From the NCBI RefSeq assembly GCF_020194175.1, contig NZ_JADYVX010000030.1, forward strand, positions 39,785-103,784: a stretch of 64,000 nt of DNA. The letters run 5' to 3'. Shown piece after piece: positions 33,628-42,493 of the stretch; position 1 is the first letter of the stretch, and each line of letters starts with the position of its first letter. A program made the translations under genes and the position numbers. This stretch comes from Bradyrhizobium sp. BRP22 (GTDB taxonomy: Bacteria; Pseudomonadota; Alphaproteobacteria; Rhizobiales; Xanthobacteraceae). The notes under the pieces were generated by a model, which had not been told where the DNA came from, did no database searches, and was given only the letters and a program-made list of their open reading frames with translations.

Positions 33628-33741
33628 ATGAGCAAGCGCCTTGACTACAACCAGATCGCACCGGCAGGCGTGAAAGCGCTGGGCGGCGTATACGGCTACA
33701 TCAGCTTCCGAAACACGCCGCAGGCTGCGATCGAGAAGTAG
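33628..33741 (+). pseudogene. N-terminal stub of a carboxymuconolactone decarboxylase (AhpD-like) gene
   Basis: A 37-codon frame starts 24 bases after the cupin stop with a TCAGGAG ribosome site. It reads MSKRLDYNQIAPAGVKALGG and then VYGYIS, which is the standard start of carboxymuconolactone decarboxylase family proteins of about 150 residues. After codon 27 the match ends and a TAG follows at 33739. The expected INGCAYC active-site motif is absent from all frames. The HerA-like gene begins on the other strand seven bases later, so the decarboxylase was truncated by deletion or by arrival of that gene. Confidence 0.75.
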
Positions 33742-33748
33742 GCCTGGA

Positions 33749-35275
33749 TCAGCTACTGGGCGAGAGGCTGTCCAGGCGCTGCTCGGCCAGCGCATCCGCC
33801 GGCAGATCCTCGGCATTCGGGTCACCTGGCGCGGTAGCCCAGGCCAGTTCGACGAGTGTCACGATCCTTCGGCCGGCACCGTCGAGCTGGCAGACGATGA
33901 GGCCCTGATCCTCGATATATGTCAGCAGACGCTGTGCGCGGCGCAGCGAGTGTGAGCCATAGGCGCGGGCAATCGCTGCATCGCTGGGGCAGGGCCAGCC
34001 CTCCTTCGCGGCGCGAGCGAGCATCATGAACACGCCCTGCATGTCCTCCGGCAGAATGGAGGCGCGGAGCGAGACATCCTGCCATGCGTCGTCCTCCTCC
34101 AGATCGGAGCCGAGCCCGGCACGGGCGCGCGTCAGCATGCGGCGGAAGTCGTTCAGATCAGGCACTGCCGAACCGAGTCCCTCGATCCGGCAGCGGACCG
34201 CGAACTCCTGATAGAGGACGCCGATGGCGCGGAATCCCGCATCGGGTTCGGCGAGGACGGCGCTCAGAATGCGGTCCACCTGCTCACGCCGCTCTGCCAT
34301 TTCCTCGACGCTGATTGGCACCTCAATCGCCTCGGGAGGATTGTTCTGGACCGCGGACTTCGCCGCCCTGAGCTGGTCGAGAAGATCCGGCGCCGGTCGG
34401 CGCTGAGGCCGGCTGGTCTCCGGCGCGGCTGCCAGGATAACGGCGCGCGCATCTTCCAGTGTCGCTTCGGGCAACGGCATCAGCCGCGGAGTCGCATTGC
34501 GCGCGCTTGTATCCGTTGGACCAATGCGCAGCCCCAGCGGACGGCGGGATAGCGCCGGGCCCAGCGCCATGAATTGTCCGCGCTCCAGGTCCCGGAACGC
34601 CTCTGCCTGCCGCCGCTCCATGCCGAGAAGATCGGCGGCGCGTGCCATGTCGATGTCGAGGAAAGTTCGGCCCATCAGGAAATTGGACGCCTCGGCCGCG
34701 ACGTTCTTGGCAAGCTTCGCAAGTCGCTGGGTCGCGATGACTCCGGCAAGCCCACGTTTGCGGCCACGGCACATGAGGTTCGTCATGGCGCCGAGCGAGA
34801 GCTTGCGCGCTTCGTCCGAAACTTCTCCGGCGATCGCCGGCGCGAACAGTTGCGCCTCGTCCACCACCACCAGCATCGGGTACCAATGGTCGCGCTCGAC
34901 GTCGAACAGTCCGCCGAGGAAGGCTGCGGCGCGACGCATCTGATTCTCTGCGTCCAGTCCTTCGAGGTTGAGCACCGCGGAGACGCGATGAATGCGCGCC
35001 CGCTCGCCGGCGACCTGGAGGGTTCGCTCGGTATGGTCCTCGGCATCGATCACGAGGTGACCGAAGCGATCGGCCAGCGTCACGAAGTCGCCTTCGGGAT
35101 CGATGATGACCTGTTGGACCCAGGCGGCGCTCTGTTCGAGCAGCCGGCGCAGCAGATGGGATTTGCCCGAGCCTGAATTGCCCTGCACCAGCAGGCGGGT
35201 CGCCAGCAATTCCTCGAGATCCAGAACGGCCGGGGCGCCGGCCGTCGTGTGCCCCATCTCGATCGCAACGGTCAT
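33749..35275 (-). CDS. HerA/DUF87-like ATPase
   Basis: The 508-residue cytoplasmic protein of the HerA-FtsK ATPase superfamily has Walker A GNSGSGKSH (residues 32-40), a DPEGDF motif (about 59-64) and Walker B MLVVVDEAQLF (about 134-144). It also has the sensor region GVIATQRLAKLAKNVAAEASN. The C-terminal half is helical with a winged-helix-like end. HerA-like ATPases translocate DNA and act in repair with NurA, in plasmid or conjugative functions, or in phage defence with a nuclease partner. No nuclease gene is adjacent. The ATG at 35275 is preferred over the upstream frame because the HAS-barrel-like start MTVAIEMGHTT begins there. Its 3' end abuts a broken gene. Confidence 0.85.
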   Translation of the reverse strand: MTVAIEMGHTTAGAPAVLDLEELLATRLLVQGNSGSGKSHLLRRLLEQSAAWVQQVIIDPEGDFVTLADRFGHLVIDAEDHTERTLQVAGERARIHRVSAVLNLEGLDAENQMRRAAAFLGGLFDVERDHWYPMLVVVDEAQLFAPAIAGEVSDEARKLSLGAMTNLMCRGRKRGLAGVIATQRLAKLAKNVAAEASNFLMGRTFLDIDMARAADLLGMERRQAEAFRDLERGQFMALGPALSRRPLGLRIGPTDTSARNATPRLMPLPEATLEDARAVILAAAPETSRPQRRPAPDLLDQLRAAKSAVQNNPPEAIEVPISVEEMAERREQVDRILSAVLAEPDAGFRAIGVLYQEFAVRCRIEGLGSAVPDLNDFRRMLTRARAGLGSDLEEDDAWQDVSLRASILPEDMQGVFMMLARAAKEGWPCPSDAAIARAYGSHSLRRAQRLLTYIEDQGLIVCQLDGAGRRIVTLVELAWATAPGDPNAEDLPADALAEQRLDSLSPSS

Positions 35276-35477
35276 GTCCCGACTCAAACTCTCTTCGCGC
35301 AGAGGGCTTATCAATCCGATCGCCGGCCGTCGAGCGCCACATGGCCAATCAGCCAGTGTTCCACACGACTGTTGCCTTCGAGAAGTGCGGAACTGAACCA
35401 TACGATCGATTGCGCTCCCCCAGCCTTGAAATTCGCAGTTCTCCGGCTATGTGAATTCATCGGGCGGGAGACGGCAT

Positions 35478-35978
35478 ATGACATGCAGCCGAGTCAGGCC
35501 TGCGCGCGTTGATGACGCTGAGGCGCTCACGCAGATCGCGGTGCGTGCGACGAAGCATAATGGATACGACGACGATGCCATCTCGCGCTTCATGCCGGCG
35601 CTCAAGATCAACCTGACGCTGATCGCGGCCGGACTGGTCTTTGTGGCCGAGGACGAACAGGGCGTTCCGCGCGGCTACGTGTCCCTAAGACCTACGGGAA
35701 TGGGGGGCCTCATTCTCCTCGAAGGCATTTTCGTCGATCCAGCTTGCTCGCGGAGCCTGGTTGGCACACGGCTTTTTGCCGCCGCGGTTGAGCATTCGAG
35801 AAAGATGGCAGGCAGCGTAATCCTGATCTATTCGAGCCCACACGCGGTGGATTTCTATGCCCGTCTCGGTGCTACACGGATAGGCATGACGCCGTTCGTG
35901 TTTTCCCCGGACGTGCAGCTATCGATGTTCGCGTTTACGATTCCGCCTTCGGGCGAGACCGCCGCTGGCGCGGCCTAG
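35478..35978 (+). CDS. GNAT-family N-acetyltransferase
   Basis: The 166-residue protein has an acetyltransferase fold. The N-terminal RVRPARVDDAEALTQIAVRA segment is typical. A central beta strand ILLEGIFVDPACSRSLVGTR carries the V-x-P-x-x-x-x-x-G-T acetyl-CoA pyrophosphate loop, and FYARLGATRIG matches the conserved late motif. The substrate is unknown. An upstream GTG at 35451 would add nine residues; the ATG at 35478 has a GGGAGA ribosome site. The protein is expected in the cytoplasm. The gene diverges from the HerA-like gene, and nothing in the context narrows its role. Confidence 0.85.
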   Translation: MTCSRVRPARVDDAEALTQIAVRATKHNGYDDDAISRFMPALKINLTLIAAGLVFVAEDEQGVPRGYVSLRPTGMGGLILLEGIFVDPACSRSLVGTRLFAAAVEHSRKMAGSVILIYSSPHAVDFYARLGATRIGMTPFVFSPDVQLSMFAFTIPPSGETAAGAA

Positions 35979-36289
35979 GCACGGCATGACCGGCCGCGTG
36001 GGGGCAGGGCGGGCAGGTCCGGTCTGTCCCTCCGGCTTGTTCAGTGATCTTCACGAATCCCGCCTGAACGAGCTGCGTGATGGGCCGGGGCGCTCTTTCC
36101 TGGAACTGCGCGCCGCCACGAGCTTCGCGCGCTTGATGACAATACGAGGTCGCCATGAAGAGGCAACGCAGATCCCCGCGCCAGTTTATAGCCGGTTCAC
36201 CGAAGGATTCGAGACGGCGGATTTGCGGTGTGCGCGAACGATGCTCCAAGCCGCGTCACCCGACGGAGTCCGAAGGCGATGACGGCACC
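35979..36289. other. Intergenic region without a recognisable gene
   Basis: These 311 bases lie between the acetyltransferase and TPR genes. Short open frames exist on both strands (for example an ATG at 36155 with a weak ribosome site, encoding a very basic peptide), but none looks like a conserved protein. No repeat of the families seen elsewhere is present. Confidence 0.4.
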
Positions 36290-37120
36290 CTAGCTTATCA
36301 GAAATCTCGCCGCGGCGCTGGGGCGGAGAAAAAAGCGGCCGTGCGAGTTCGCGGCGAGTGACATGATCGCACGGCCGGTCATCTCGGGCCTGCCGCGAGC
36401 CGCTTCGCGCAGGCTTGCCTCACCGTCGGCGCGCTCGCCCAGCTCCAGCAGGCAGATCCCGAGATTGGCTCGCGTTGCCGCATCATCCGGCCGCAGCGCG
36501 AGCGCGCGGCGGAAGACATCGACGGCCGCGGCGTAGTCGCCGTCCAGCACCATCACGCGGGCGAGTTCGGCCAGCACGTCGTGACGCGAAGGCGCGGCGG
36601 CGGCCGCCTGCTGCAGCATCGCGCGCGCCTCGGCACGCGCGTTGCGACCGATATGGAGCGACGCCAGGCGAAGCTGCAGCTCGATGATTCCGGGCGTGAG
36701 CGCAAGACCCTGTTCGAGCACGGCGATCGCCTCATCGATCTTTCCGTCGGATGCGAGCTGGCCGCCATATTCAAGGAAAGCGGGCGGGAAGGCCGGCCGT
36801 CGCGCGATGGCCTGGCGCAACAGAACGAGCGCGTCGTCGCGCCGGCCTGTGGCCGCGAACGCGGTGGCGAGCAGGGTTGCGGCTGCAGGATCGTCGCCGC
36901 GACGCACCGCCTTCTGCAATGGCGTGATCGCTTCATCGAAGCGATTCTGCAGCATCAGCGCGCGGCCGAGCAGCGCCGCAGCCGCCACGTTGCCGCGGTT
37001 CGCCTTGAAGACCGCCGCCGCCAATCGCTCGGCCTCATCAGGCCGCTGCATCTGCAGTGCCAGGGCGGCGCGTTGCAGCGTCTGGTCGGCGACGCCGGGC
37101 CGTTCAGTCTTTGAAGACAA
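36290..37120 (-). CDS. Tetratricopeptide repeat protein
   Basis: The 276-residue protein is built of about seven TPR units, seen as recurring patterns such as LGRALMLQNRFDEAITPLQKA and LAELARVMVLDGDYAAAVDV with the FRRALALRPDD spacing. The C-terminus, ending SAAARFLIS, is not repetitive. It should be a cytoplasmic or periplasmic scaffold for protein binding; no signal peptide is seen. The start is uncertain: I use a TTG at 37120 (SSKTERPGVADQTLQ), and an internal ATG at 37051 is the alternative. The frame upstream runs antisense to the autotransporter and is not coding. It is divergent from the autotransporter gene. Confidence 0.75.
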   Translation of the reverse strand: MSSKTERPGVADQTLQRAALALQMQRPDEAERLAAAVFKANRGNVAAAALLGRALMLQNRFDEAITPLQKAVRRGDDPAAATLLATAFAATGRRDDALVLLRQAIARRPAFPPAFLEYGGQLASDGKIDEAIAVLEQGLALTPGIIELQLRLASLHIGRNARAEARAMLQQAAAAAPSRHDVLAELARVMVLDGDYAAAVDVFRRALALRPDDAATRANLGICLLELGERADGEASLREAARGRPEMTGRAIMSLAANSHGRFFLRPSAAARFLIS

Positions 37121-37244
37121 GTGAGATGTTCGCTCGTTGCAAATATACCACAAGTGCTGCGCATGTCTTACACGCAATTGCGTTGTTATCAAACTGTTAC
37201 GTGCCGTCTCCAGATTGCCGCGCACCGCAAGTTTCAGGGGGCTG

Positions 37245-40200
37245 GTGGTGAAAGTTGAGTTGTTGAACCATGCGAGCAGGCTCGCATTGGTTGTTGCTGC
37301 GTCGTCTATCGCGTTTGGTTCTGCGTTTGCTGCAAGCTTCAGTGTGCCACCCGACGATCCGGCGACCGCGAAGACGGTCTCGAACAATGATACCGGTTTC
37401 ATCGCGGATGGAAGCACGCTGTCGGTGATCGGAACGGCGATCACCTGGACCACCGGGCTCGCTTCGCCGGGCGTCGTCATCACCAATAACGGCACGATTT
37501 CGGCGACGTCGCGCGGCGTCGATACGTCGAACAGCGCGATCAGCGGCAATTTCACGCTGATCAACAACAAGGGTGCGGTGTTCACCTCGTCCAATGATGC
37601 GTTCCGGATCCAAAGCGGTCTCACCAGCGGAACGGTCAAGGTCGACAATTTCGGCACCATCCAGTCGACCAACAACGGCCGCGTGTTCGACTTCAACTCG
37701 GTGACCTCGAACGCGGCAGTGTTCTCGATCACGAATCAGGCCGGCGGCACGCTCAAGGCGACCGGCAACGACGTGATGCGCATCGGCGCGGGCACCACCA
37801 CCATTACCAATTCCGGATTGATCGACGCCTCGGCTCGCGCGATCCGCGCGACCACCAATCTCAACAACGTCACGTCGCTCACGATCATCAACAATGCCGG
37901 CGCGACCATCCAGGCGGTCGACGACGCCATCCAGATCAACGGTTCCGGCAGCACCAATTCGACCACGACAGCGTCGTTCTCGGTCGACAATGCGGGCACC
38001 ATCAAGTCGACGACGGGCCAAGCGCTCGACTTCGACAACCTGACTTCGACGGCGGCGACGGTCACCATCACCAATCGCGCCAGCGGCCTCATCACCGCTG
38101 ACAATGCCGATGCGATGCGGCCGGGCCAGAACTTCACGATCCACAACTACGGCCAGATCGTCGCCAATTCGGTGCCGGAGCCCACGGACCGCCCGGGCTC
38201 CGACGGCATCGACCTGCAGGAAGGACACAGCGGCACCGTGTACAACTACGCTGGCGGCCTGATCTCGGGTGCCAAGAACGGCACCGCGGGCGATCTTGGC
38301 AGCAATATCACGGTCTACAACTACGCCGGCGCCACCATCATCGGCCGCGACGGCTCGGGCGTCGGATCGGGCGGCGATGCCGTCGTGACCAACTACGGCA
38401 CCATCACCGGCGCGATCGACACCACGTCGGCGCGCGGCGATGGCGACGGCCTGGACATCGATGGCGTTCTCACGCTTCTGACGAATTACGGCACCATCCA
38501 GGGCACCGGCGCCAAGGGCGCGGACGATGGCCTGCGTTTCAACAACAGCGAGGGCATCACGGCCAGCGGCGGCACGATCCGCAACTACGGCAACATCTCG
38601 GGAGCCGGCGCGGGCATCGTGATCAACAATGATTCCAATCCGGACGGCTCGCGCAGCGGCACGACGGCGCTCGACCTGATCAACCATGCCGGCGCCACGA
38701 TCGTCGGCAACAGCAGCTATGCGATCCGCTCCGAGAACAAGACCGGCACCGCCGCCGGCGACAACGACACCATCGTCAATTACGGCACGATCATTGGCAA
38801 TGGCGCGATCCCGGACCCGAACGGCACGACACTGCTGCAGAACGGCAATCCCGATCCGGGTTCGGTCGGCACGCTCAACGGCGTGACCTACACCGGGACC
38901 GGCGCGACCCGCTTCATCCGCGGCGACGGCGCGGCGATCCAGACCGGCGAGGGCGATGACATCCTTTCCAACTACGGCGTGATCATCGGCAACACCGGCC
39001 GCGCCGTCAGCATGGAAGGCGGCAACGACACGCTCAATCTGTATGGCGGCTCCAGCATCGCAGGTCGGATCGACGGCGGCGTCGGCACCAACACCATCAA
39101 CCTGTACGGCCCGGGCTCGGGCACGCTGGCGAACGTCATCAATTTCCAGGCGTTGAACGTGCAGGGCGGCAGGTGGACCATCACCGACGCGCAGGCCTAT
39201 CAGAACGGCACCGGCGTGTTTGCCGGCGCCACCTTGCTGGTGAACGGCGCGCTCGCCAGCGCTGTGACGATCAATGGCGGCGGCACGCTCGGCGGCATCG
39301 GCAGCGTTGGCGATACCGTGGTTACTGGCGGCGTCCTCGCGCCGGGCACGACGACCTCAGGCACGCTCTCGGTGCAGGGCAATCTCAGCTTCACGGCAGC
39401 CTCCACCTACCTGGTGCAGGTCGACGGCGCGGGCGCAGGCCGGACCAACGTCACCGGCACCGCCACGCTGGGCGGCGCGGCGGTGAACGTGTCCTTCCTC
39501 GGCGCGTCGCTGCAGAAGCACTACACGGTCCTGAACGCGAGCGGCGGCGTCGGCGGCACGTTCGCTTCACCTGTCACGACCAACCTGCCTTCGGTCAGCG
39601 CGGGCCTCAGCTATGACGCCACGAACGTCTATCTGGATGTCGCGCTGAACTTCGCCTCCGCCACCGGCCTCAACGTCAATCAGGCCACGCTGGCGAACGT
39701 GCTGACAGGTTTCTTCGACAGCAATGGCAGCATCCCCGGAGCCTTCGGCGGCCTGACGCCGGCCGGATTGACGCAAGCGTCCGGCGAGACCGCGACGGGC
39801 TCGCAGCAGACTACCTTCAACGCGATGAACATGTTCATGGGGATCATGACCGATCCCACCATCGCCGGACGCGGCGACAACACATCTCCATTGCCGGGCG
39901 CCGCGCAGTACGCCGATGACGATGCCGAGAGCGCGAATGCCTACGCGTCGGCGCGGAAGCCGCGATCACGCGCCGAGCACGACGCCTATGCCGCCGTGTA
40001 TCGAAAGGCGCCGCCGCCCGTGCAGGCCTTGCAGCGCTGGAGTGTCTGGGCCTCCGGCTTCGGCGGCTCGCAGACCACCGACGGCAACGCCGCGCTCGGA
40101 TCGAACAATACCTCGAGCCGCATCTATGGCGCGGCCGTTGGTGCCGACTACCGGATCGCACCGAACACGCTGATAGGCTTCACGCTCGCCGGCGGCGGTA

Positions 40201-40877
40201 CCAATTTCTCGGTCGCCAATTCGCTCGGAAGCGGTCGCTCCGACCTGTTCCAGGCCGGCGTCTTCGCGCGTCACGACGTCGGCGCGGCCTACGTCCTGGG
40301 CGCGCTCGCCTATGGCTGGCAGGACATCACGACCGACCGCACCGTGATCGGAGCCGGCCTCGACCGGTTGCACGCCGAGTTCAATGCCAACGCTTACTCG
40401 GGCCGCGTCGAAGGCGGTTACCGGCTGCTGACGCCGTGGATAGGTGCGGTCACGCCCTATGCTGCCGCACAATTCACGACATTCGATCTGCCGGCCTATA
40501 CCGAGCAGGTGGTGGCTGGTGTCGGCGCGTTCGCTCTGGCTTATGGTGCCAAGACCGTGACGGCGCCGCGCAGCGAATTGGGCGTGCGCACCGACAAGTC
40601 GTTCGCGATACCCGATGCAATCCTCACCCTGCGCGGCCGCTTCGCCTGGGCGCATGATTTCAACACCGATCGCAATGTCGCGGCGACCTTCCAGGCGCTG
40701 CCCGGCGCATCCTTTGTCGTTGGTGGCGCAGCGCCTGCGCACGATGCGGCGCTCACCACGGTATCTGCCGAAGTGAACTGGATGAACGGGTGGTCGACGG
40801 CCGCGACGTTCGAAGGCGAGTTCTCCGACGTCACGCGCTCCTACGCCGGCAAGGGTGTCGTGCGCTATAGCTGGTAA
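37245..40877 (+). CDS. Autotransporter (type Va) with beta-helix passenger
   Basis: The 1210-residue protein has a signal peptide (LALVVAASSIAFGSAFA), a Gly/Asn/Thr-rich passenger of about 900 residues, and a C-terminal autotransporter barrel of about 260 residues starting near RWSVWASGFGGSQTTDGN and ending VVRYSW. The terminal aromatic is required for barrel assembly. The passenger has irregular repeats with a recurring NYGTIxG or NNGTI core, as in right-handed beta-helices of surface-exposed adhesins. A short IsX-type stretch (GGTLGGIGSVGDTVVTGGV) precedes the barrel. Surface exposure with adhesion or host contact is inferred. GTG at 37245 (or 37248) follows CAGGGGGCT. The frame upstream has no signal character. 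Confidence 0.9.
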   Translation: MVKVELLNHASRLALVVAASSIAFGSAFAASFSVPPDDPATAKTVSNNDTGFIADGSTLSVIGTAITWTTGLASPGVVITNNGTISATSRGVDTSNSAISGNFTLINNKGAVFTSSNDAFRIQSGLTSGTVKVDNFGTIQSTNNGRVFDFNSVTSNAAVFSITNQAGGTLKATGNDVMRIGAGTTTITNSGLIDASARAIRATTNLNNVTSLTIINNAGATIQAVDDAIQINGSGSTNSTTTASFSVDNAGTIKSTTGQALDFDNLTSTAATVTITNRASGLITADNADAMRPGQNFTIHNYGQIVANSVPEPTDRPGSDGIDLQEGHSGTVYNYAGGLISGAKNGTAGDLGSNITVYNYAGATIIGRDGSGVGSGGDAVVTNYGTITGAIDTTSARGDGDGLDIDGVLTLLTNYGTIQGTGAKGADDGLRFNNSEGITASGGTIRNYGNISGAGAGIVINNDSNPDGSRSGTTALDLINHAGATIVGNSSYAIRSENKTGTAAGDNDTIVNYGTIIGNGAIPDPNGTTLLQNGNPDPGSVGTLNGVTYTGTGATRFIRGDGAAIQTGEGDDILSNYGVIIGNTGRAVSMEGGNDTLNLYGGSSIAGRIDGGVGTNTINLYGPGSGTLANVINFQALNVQGGRWTITDAQAYQNGTGVFAGATLLVNGALASAVTINGGGTLGGIGSVGDTVVTGGVLAPGTTTSGTLSVQGNLSFTAASTYLVQVDGAGAGRTNVTGTATLGGAAVNVSFLGASLQKHYTVLNASGGVGGTFASPVTTNLPSVSAGLSYDATNVYLDVALNFASATGLNVNQATLANVLTGFFDSNGSIPGAFGGLTPAGLTQASGETATGSQQTTFNAMNMFMGIMTDPTIAGRGDNTSPLPGAAQYADDDAESANAYASARKPRSRAEHDAYAAVYRKAPPPVQALQRWSVWASGFGGSQTTDGNAALGSNNTSSRIYGAAVGADYRIAPNTLIGFTLAGGGTNFSVANSLGSGRSDLFQAGVFARHDVGAAYVLGALAYGWQDITTDRTVIGAGLDRLHAEFNANAYSGRVEGGYRLLTPWIGAVTPYAAAQFTTFDLPAYTEQVVAGVGAFALAYGAKTVTAPRSELGVRTDKSFAIPDAILTLRGRFAWAHDFNTDRNVAATFQALPGASFVVGGAAPAHDAALTTVSAEVNWMNGWSTAATFEGEFSDVTRSYAGKGVVRYSW

Positions 40878-40891
40878 GGCTAATCACAACA

Positions 40892-40918
40892 GCGCCCGGC
40901 GGGAGAGCCACCGGGCGC
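40892..40918 (+). terminator. Hairpin after the autotransporter gene
   Basis: GCGCCCGG (40892-40899) pairs perfectly with CCGGGCGC (40911-40918) around an 11-base loop, 15 bases past the stop. No T-run follows, so termination may need Rho, or the hairpin may only protect the transcript end. Confidence 0.45.
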
Positions 40919-40945
40919 AGTCCAATCCAGGTTAGCAGGGAAAGC

Positions 40946-41038
40946 CTACAACAGGCCGAGCACGATCGCGCCGACAAAGGCGAACGCAACATAGGCGGCG
41001 ACGACGCTCAACCGGCTGACGAGAAGACTCATAGCCAT
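40946..41038 (-). CDS. 30-residue single-pass membrane protein
   Basis: The frame reads MAMSLLVSRLSVVAAYVAFA and then FVGAIVLGLL, a single hydrophobic helix of about 20 residues after a short basic start. A TGGGAGCG ribosome site lies 6-13 bases before the first ATG (41038); a second ATG is at 41032. I recall similar short proteins in Bradyrhizobium annotations but cannot confirm this here. It lies antisense to nothing and is isolated between the autotransporter and the extensin-like gene. If expressed it would be a small inner membrane regulator or accessory peptide. Confidence 0.5.
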   Translation of the reverse strand: MAMSLLVSRLSVVAAYVAFAFVGAIVLGLL

Positions 41039-41227
41039 CGAACAACGCTCCCAGCGTTTGCGCCTGCCCGCACAGAACGCGCGAATTTACCAAATGGTTC
41101 CCCGCCGAAAAAGCCAGCGATGCTGTCCGTCCCGCCCGCAGCGTCCCGCGCTGGGCGCCTCATGGTTAAAGATATGTAAAAACAACGCGTTGAAGAGTCC
41201 TTAAATAAATTAGCCGAACGTGCGCGC

Positions 41228-42415
41228 ATGGCGCGTGGAGTTCGTTTGTATCTCGTCGGCTCCGTCGTCCTCGTTTCGCTGGCAGGTTGCGGTCGCGGTT
41301 TCTTCCAGGCCGAGCGTGAACCCTGGCGGGCCGAGGCCGAAGTCGCCTGCCTGAAATCCGGCGCGGTAAAGGAAGGCCCGGATCTCGTGCGCATCGACCC
41401 GATCTCGGGTCCCGGCGTGTGCGGTGCGCAATTCCCGCTCAAGGTCGCGGCACTCGGTGAGGGCAGCCAGAGCTTTGGCTTTGCCGACGACCTGCGGCCG
41501 CCGGCCGATATCGGCTCCGGCCGCAATCAGCCGCGCTGGCCGATCACGCGGCAGCCGGCGCCGCCGTCACAGGCGCCTTATTATTCAAACTCGCCCCCGA
41601 GCCAGCCGAGCTATGGCGCGCCGTCGAACGGACCGATCTCGCTGAACGCCCCCGGCGTCGCGCCGCAGCAGGATGAGATCGATTTGCCGGCGGAAGGCAC
41701 GCCGGAGCCGCCCGGCCGCTCGCCCTATGGCGCGCAGCAGGGCTATCCGCAGCGCGACCATACGTCCGCGCCATATTCACAGCCGCTGCCGCGGCTCGGG
41801 CCCGAGCGTGGCAATCCCGTTACCGCGGTTGGTCCGGTCGCGCTGAAGCCGACCGCGACGCTCGCCTGTCCGATCGTCTCGGCGCTCGACCGCTGGCTTG
41901 CCGATTCCGTGCAGCCGGCAGCCATGCGCTGGTTCGGCGCGCGCGTGGTCGAGATCAAACAGATCTCCGCCTATTCCTGCCGCGGCATGAACGGCAATCC
42001 GAGTGCACATATTTCCGAGCACGCCTTCGGCAACGCGCTCGACATTGCCGGCTTCACGCTCGCCGACGGCCGCCGCATCTCGGTGAAGGACGGCTGGCGC
42101 GGGCTGCCGGAAGAGCAGGGGTTCTTGCGCGACGTCCAGGGCGCGGCCTGCCAGCAGTTCAACACCGTGCTGGCGCCGGGCTCCAACCGCTTCCATTACG
42201 ATCACATTCACGTTGACCTGATGCGCCGGGCCAGCCGCCGCGTCATCTGCGAGCCCGCCGCCGTCTCCGGCGAAGAGATCGCCGCACGGGCCAATTCGCG
42301 CAATCCCTATGCCTCGCGCGACCCCTACGTCACGGGCTCGCTCGGCGGCAAGAAGTCGTCCTGGTTCAGCCGCAAGGCCAAGGTCAACGAAGAAGACGAA
42401 TTCACCGACGAGTAG
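41228..42415 (+). CDS. Extensin-like lipoprotein with putative metallopeptidase domain
   Basis: The 395-residue protein has a lipoprotein signal with the lipobox LAGC (about residues 19-22), a Pro/Gln-rich linker (about residues 100-200) and an extensin-like C-terminal domain. That domain carries SEHAFGNALDIAGF and YDHIHVDL, giving the His, Asp and His ligands of the LAS/VanY-type zinc peptidase fold. Despite the plant-derived family name, bacterial members probably trim peptidoglycan peptides. It should be anchored in the inner or outer membrane facing the periplasm. The start at ATG 41228 has no strong ribosome site. The gene is monocistronic. Confidence 0.87.
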   Translation: MARGVRLYLVGSVVLVSLAGCGRGFFQAEREPWRAEAEVACLKSGAVKEGPDLVRIDPISGPGVCGAQFPLKVAALGEGSQSFGFADDLRPPADIGSGRNQPRWPITRQPAPPSQAPYYSNSPPSQPSYGAPSNGPISLNAPGVAPQQDEIDLPAEGTPEPPGRSPYGAQQGYPQRDHTSAPYSQPLPRLGPERGNPVTAVGPVALKPTATLACPIVSALDRWLADSVQPAAMRWFGARVVEIKQISAYSCRGMNGNPSAHISEHAFGNALDIAGFTLADGRRISVKDGWRGLPEEQGFLRDVQGAACQQFNTVLAPGSNRFHYDHIHVDLMRRASRRVICEPAAVSGEEIAARANSRNPYASRDPYVTGSLGGKKSSWFSRKAKVNEEDEFTDE

Positions 42416-42458
42416 CGGCCGACCGACCGACTTGAATCGCCAAGATATCATCTCTATA

Positions 42459-42480
42459 ATATACATTACGAATAGTATAT
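42459..42480. promoter_or_regulatory. Toxin-antitoxin operator palindrome
   Basis: ATATAC (42459-42464) and GTATAT (42475-42480) form a perfect inverted repeat with a 10-base spacer in an AT-rich stretch directly before the antitoxin gene. Antitoxins of the AbrB class usually bind such a palindrome to autoregulate their operon. Confidence 0.55.
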
Positions 42481-42493
42481 CATGGAGGTCGCG

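Larger units (their letters stand above)
40878..41227. other. Intergenic region with terminator-like hairpin and small ORF
   Basis: This 350-base gap after the autotransporter contains the hairpin at 40892-40918 and the 30-codon membrane ORF on the minus strand (40946-41038). The last 190 bases before the extensin-like gene become AT-rich (about 41175-41215), which is promoter-like, but no clear -35/-10 pair stands out. Confidence 0.5.

Noticed and set aside
35979..36289. Small basic ORF from ATG 36155 as a gene
   Set aside because: It overlaps the TPR gene end, has no conserved motif and only a weak ribosome site.
37137..37244. N-terminal extension of the autotransporter
   Set aside because: The 36 upstream codons have Cys/His-rich non-signal character, and the GTG at 37245 gives a normal signal peptide with a ribosome site.
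37121..37732. Upstream 204-codon extension of the TPR protein
   Set aside because: It is antisense to the autotransporter passenger, with no TPR pattern and repeat-derived composition.
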